Of a stretch of 64,000 nt of DNA, positions 58,961 through 64,000 are shown in pieces. Position 1 is the first letter of the stretch, and each line of letters opens with the position of its first letter. This DNA comes from Puffinus mauretanicus (Eukaryota; Chordata; Aves; Procellariiformes; Procellariidae). The DNA lies in NCBI GenBank assembly GCA_023333565.1, contig JAJKFH010001371.1, positions 434,001 to 498,000 on the forward strand, read 5' to 3'. The notes beneath the pieces are model-generated. The model worked only from the letters and a program-made list of their open reading frames with translations. It ran no database searches and was not told the DNA's origin. The position numbers and the translations under genes are program-made.

Positions 58961-61900
58961 ACAGTATGATGCAGGTTTGGAGGTCCAGGTTGTTTTCTAG
59001 GGGGCAGGGAGCTACCTTTCCACCTAGTTCTCATGTGTGAATACAGAACAGTCTGCAGTAAAAAAACCCTGCATGTTACTCTGCATGTGATTCCCCCATC
59101 AGGTACCTCTCTGTTTAGGTAGAGGCTTCCAGGAGTCAGTTGTCCTTCACAACCCCAGCAGCTAATGCTGCAACCCAAGCTGTCCAGAAAGTTGTCTATT
59201 ATTGTGGCTATTGCCGTTCATGAAAACTTCCAGCTTAAGAGGGAGTGTCATTATCTGTAACATGGTACTAAGAGCAATGGTTCCAGCAGCAAATGATGAA
59301 GCCTGAGAAAACTCTGCAGGCTTGAGATCATGGGAAATACAAGAATCTCTGACCTTGTATAGTCTGCGCATTTCTTCTGCCAGCTGATGCTAAATCTACA
59401 GTAGTGAACAGCAAAGAGGGAAGAGGTTGCCTGGCAAAGGGCAAAGTCAGGACGCCCACTGATCTTCCCGTGCCCTTGCTCTGAAGTATGACAGTCTGGT
59501 TGGAGCCCTTCAAGCCTTTCTGTTTTCCTTTGGCAGCCACTGCGGTCCAGCCCTGAGGGAGAGACCTTGCTAGCTAAGCTGGAATGTGGTTTTATTCCAT
59601 TGATGCTGACTCAGCTGGTTTACAAGGGTGAATTCTACCTGCTAATGTTTCCTCAGATGTCTAGGGAGTCAGAGCATGGGGGCAGACCATCTGTCACCCC
59701 CAGATCAGAAGAAATACTTGAAAAGTTCACTTAGAAACAGAAACGTTCATAGGCTAGGGATCAAATCTTGGACTCTCTTACACTTGAATAACCCCATATG
59801 GATTGGCATTGGCAGGAACCAGCAATCTCTAGGGCATACAGACATGCCGCATTACGCAGCTGAAATGCATGGCCATGCATGAAGATTGCCAGAGTCAGGA
59901 AGAAACAGAAGCAAAAAGAAGCACCAGGTTTCGATTAAATATATACTGACTATGTACTGATGAAATATGTACAAAGCAAAACCCGTGGGGAGGAGGGAGA
60001 GCTGTCCTCTCTGGTGACGGAGCTTCCTATGGTAAAACGGTCACTTCTCCTGCCAGCTTTCAGCAAGGGTTTAGCTCCCCTCAGCAAAGCGAGGCCACAC
60101 AACCTAGACCCCGGGGGTGAAGCAGTCCCAGGGACCACCAGAAGCATCAGGACACAAGCTGCAAGGACAGAGTAATTCTTTCTGAGAGCACAACAAAATT
60201 TGTATATCACTGTTGGATTTGGGACTTTTAGCCCTGCTGTAACACTGTGAGCCCAGGAATTGCCAAGGAGTGGGGTGGCTACCAATTTTTTCTAATATAG
60301 GTCTTGGATGACCAAGAGGGGATTAATTACAGATCAATTCACTCTGTTCTGTTCGTCCTGCAAAAGTTGTTGGATGCAGAGAGAGCAATAAAAGACTTAG
60401 CTCAGTTGCCACTTGATGGTGAAGAAGGACTGGTGCCCTTGGCAGTGGTGGTGGGACAACTAGGTTGGAAGGAGGTGTTCTCCTAGCCTGGTGAGAGTCT
60501 GGCTGGAGATTCAAGAAGTGACTTTAAGCTTCGGATGCCTCAAGGGGGAGTGAAGCTGGGGGCTAGAGAGAGTGATCATAAGCATCCTAAGTGCTAGTTC
60601 AATATTAAGCATCCTAAAATATTAAGGTTCTTTTTTTCCCCTAAAACCAGCTCTCTGCTGGTTACTGTAGGTTACAGGGTGCACTTGTTCTTAGATTTTT
60701 TTCTCTAATTCTAGGGATTATAAATCTGTATTATTGCTAGTGGGTGAAAGCTCAGGTATCTAAATCACCATTAAGAAGCTGGAAGCCCACAGCCCCAAAG
60801 CCCTATGGCATGACTGCAAAATAGCCAGAGTTGACAGTGCTGCAGATAAGTCAGGCCCCAAGCATCTGAGTTAATTTCCAAAGGTTCCTTTCCTGCAATT
60901 CCTCCTCCCAAAGGCTCCTGGCTGCTCTGATGAGGGTGATCTCGACTGACGACAGAGTGCCGTGTGAGAAGGCAATATCAGCAGCAATCCCTAGAGACAG
61001 TTCAATAAAGCAACAAATGCTGTTTTCCGCTGAGGTTTGTGTTTATCCTGGCAGTGCTGTGATGAGGCAGAAGAAAAGCTAGGTAGGAGGGCTGGTTCTG
61101 GTGACTCCTGGAGCAACAGGCATCTTGGGTGGCTTCCCTTCTGTTTCATAATGGATATAGGCATCGTGCCTCCTCTTCCTCAGCGGGGGTACTGCCAAGA
61201 TTCTTCCTCCTTGTCTCAACTTGTAGGAACTCAGCATCAGAGAACACAACCTTTCTGTCCCACGGGCCCCAGCTGTACTGGAAGGTAGGACTATAAACTT
61301 CACTTCATGGAGAAGCCAGAGCAACAAATACGTAGCTGAGGATTATAAAGAAGTGCTTGGAATGGGAACCTCTTCTGTGTCAGGTCTGTGGCTGCTTTAC
61401 CAGGGAGGCACAAGATGCATGGAGAGGCCTGGGATTAGCAGATATGGTCTAAATGTTCTTGCCATGGTAATTTATTTACGATGCACGATATCCTATGAGA
61501 TGAAACGAAGCCCTGATTAGCTCACTCTCCCATTCTCTATTCACATTGTTCAGGTGTGTTTCAGTGCTGGTAGAGGCAGTGGTGCAATAGCACAGGTTCT
61601 CAGTGTGGATAAAATGACAGTGCTCCTTTCCCTTCAGAAGATCACCCACAGATCTAGCCTAGGAGTCTCCTCTTCCCCCGTGTCCTGAACAAACCCTTGG
61701 ACCACCACTAATGCAACCGTGCTCCGTCTTCCTGCATCTCGCTGGCAGGAGCTGGTCCAACCAGCCACAGCTCCACTTAATGCCCTCCTTACGTGCTTGT
61801 ACAGACAGTGCTGCTGCTCCTCTCAGCTCCCCAAAACTGTACTGGGAGCCTGTGATCCCAAGGCCTTCTTGCCTCTGGGCTCTACCAACAGCCTTAAGAC

Positions 61901-64000
61901 TGCAGCCCACCTCCTGGGCTGGGAATAAATGGTATGTGTATGTGGTCATTCGTACTGGGTACATGACCTGTGGCAATGCATGCAGGCAAAATGGAGATAT
62001 GTGAGAAGCAACATTACCAGTATGTCCAGAGGGACAAGCTCCGATGGCACACGTGCACCTCCATATTCAGACAAGTAGCTCTCAGTGCAGTGACAATCAG
62101 CTCAAATGAAACTTAACATGAACCAAAAAAAAAAGAAGCAGCTCGACAACACAAACCCTTGGCAAAATGAAACCAGTCTGAAAGCCCAGCTGCAAAAAAA
62201 ATATGGCCAATAACAATTTTAATTCTCATGTGATGAGTAATGTCTCCTGGCACCTAGCAAGCAGTCGACATCAAGCTAGCAGAAGTCAGGAAGGACGTTG
62301 AATAATCCCGTGTTTTGCAGCGACGTTAGCAGGTGATCATTCTGGAGGCTGAAAGCAGGCAGCAGCCTCCTGAGATGCCTAACGATAATAACTGACCCCT
62401 TCTGGTACTCCATGGGTGGGCAACTGTGGAGCTGGTCTCGGTAGCTCCCGGCCAATGTAGTGGGTACAAACCATACCATTTCCCAGATCAGTTTTCAGTA
62501 GCTGGTGGAGCTTCTGAACTGAGATAATCTCTGAAGCCTACCTGCTGCTCCTGCAAACACCAAAGGGGAGGTACATCACTGCAGTAAGCACGAGAGCTGA
62601 GCAATACCTTTCTTTGTGGAAGATACCCTGTGAGCAAGTGTCTTCCTGGCTCTTTTAGAGGCTCTAGCCCTTTCAAAGGGAAGGCTGCAAGCCATGGTTG
62701 CAATCCATGAATACGATCTCTGAAATTTAGTTATTTCTTTGAAGGGTGCTGGCCCTCTCTTGCAAGAACTCCAGCTTTCACTTCCCCTTCCGCTCTCTGG
62801 TCTATTAAACCAGAGATTATTTGTTACTGTAGGTAAGTTAAAAACTACGAAAAATGGTTTGTGATCTACTAAAAATCTAGGGAATTTTATCTAGCATTTT
62901 GGGTAACTGTGTGAACTGTGTGAAGTATTGTCTAACTTGCTTGGTCTGCTGAAGGTTTGACGTGGCTTGAGCAATGTAGCGAAAAACAGTTGCCGCACTT
63001 AGCCATTAATGAATGGAGGGCCGTATCTCCCACTCATTCAGCTCATGTGCCAGCAATGACAGATTTTTTCAGTGCGTTATGTTGTTGCTCAATGCATTGT
63101 GCAACCACTCGGGGTTTAGAAGGACTGCACCCAGTACCTTATTAATTCAAATAGCACGGTGCCAGCCTCAGATCAAGGGGAACTCATGCAGTGTCAGTGG
63201 TTTGTTTGCATTGTTTTCTATGCCAACAGCGGTGAACATTTTCTCTGGACAGGAGTGATGAAACTTGCTCTAATTGGGTTCTTTCTGATGACCAATCGAG
63301 CAGAGAAGTGGCATGTGGCCATATTGCTTCATACTAATGGACAAAAAAAGCCCGCAAGTATATTTGTTTGCTTAAGGGTTTTTCTTTCCTGATGTGATTA
63401 TGCATTTTTTTCTATGCTTTTGCAGTATCAGGAATGTCGAGTCATCTCTTATTTCTCACTATTGATGGAATACTTGTAAAGTACCAAAGAGGTGCCTAAC
63501 ATACAGATAGGACTCACGGCTCTCAATTTGATTGCCAGTTGCCAGCCCTCAATAATTCCCAGGTTCCTTTTCCTGTGCTCCCCCTATAAACAGCTCTTTA
63601 GGATACACAGATCTTTGATATGAGCTCCCAAGCCACCTGCTCCCTCCTCACCTGCTGCTCTTTCTCTCTTGGCATGAAATGTCTGGCTAAGGTTACTGGC
63701 CCGAAGGACCCAACAGCTGCTGAACTGGGTTATTATCCACAAAGAAAGGAGCTAGCGAAATAGAGAGACCAGTCACTCAGTTGTATTTTTTCCCCTCCAA
63801 GCAAGGAACATTCATGAGAGTAAAAGGCAAGAAAAGAAGCTTTGTTTGAATTGTCGGCTTTGTGTCCTGTCTCCTCTTCTCTCGAGAGTGATCAATCTAC
63901 ACAGCTCCTGCCAGCCCAAAGCTAATTCTGAGTACCCAATAAAATAGGGTTTTTCCTCTATATCAACAGAAAGCTCCTGTTAACTCACCCCGAAATTGTA
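58961..64000. other. Unique DNA to the right edge, no gene recognised
   Basis: Open frames here are at most about 111 codons and match nothing I know. An A10 tract lies at 62125-62134. Between 60577 and 60621 the words AGCATCCTAA and ATATTAAG each occur twice, a small scrambled duplication. No transposon or RNA gene is recognised. Confidence 0.4.

Overview
The window looks like nuclear DNA from a bird. It carries several CR1 LINE copies whose 3' ends finish in the ATTCTATG-type octamer repeat typical of avian CR1, plus a solo LTR of a kind common in bird genomes. It has no Alu, L1 or other mammal-type repeats, no bacterial gene organisation, and long stretches of unique sequence of moderate GC content. 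Species cannot be told from the sequence, and all family assignments come from memory of the families, not from a search.

I found no protein-coding exon that I can identify, on either strand, and no tRNA, rRNA or recognisable small RNA gene. The open frames are short, often overlap on opposite strands, and resemble no protein family I know, except those inside the CR1 element at 53466-54585. The window is best read as intergenic or intronic DNA. It has a strong CpG island cut by the left edge (1-660), a compact second island (about 21715-21930) and a broader CpG-enriched stretch (about 57170-57760); these are the best candidates for promoters.

Layout: CpG island (1-660); mostly unique AT-rich DNA with simple repeats and one extended imperfect palindrome (3778-3913); small CpG island near 21.8 kb; unique DNA to 32.4 kb; a complete solo LTR in minus orientation with a 5-bp target duplication (32458-32998); a fragment that may be a hAT transposon terminus (34797-34860); a repeat-rich stretch with two young CR1 3' ends and one much older CR1 fragment (37574-40462); unique DNA; a 1.1-kb CR1 with reverse transcriptase and C-terminal coding remnants in minus orientation (53466-54585); an ancient CR1 fragment (55255-55605); and a CpG-rich region at 57 kb followed by unique DNA.

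No set of genes here forms a pathway or operon, and I see no convincing undescribed system. The items most worth following are the palindromic element at 3.8 kb, the compact CpG island at 21.8 kb, a fold-back insertion inside one CR1 copy, the intact target-site duplication of the LTR, and three non-coding stretches with clustered transcription-factor-like motifs that could be conserved enhancers.
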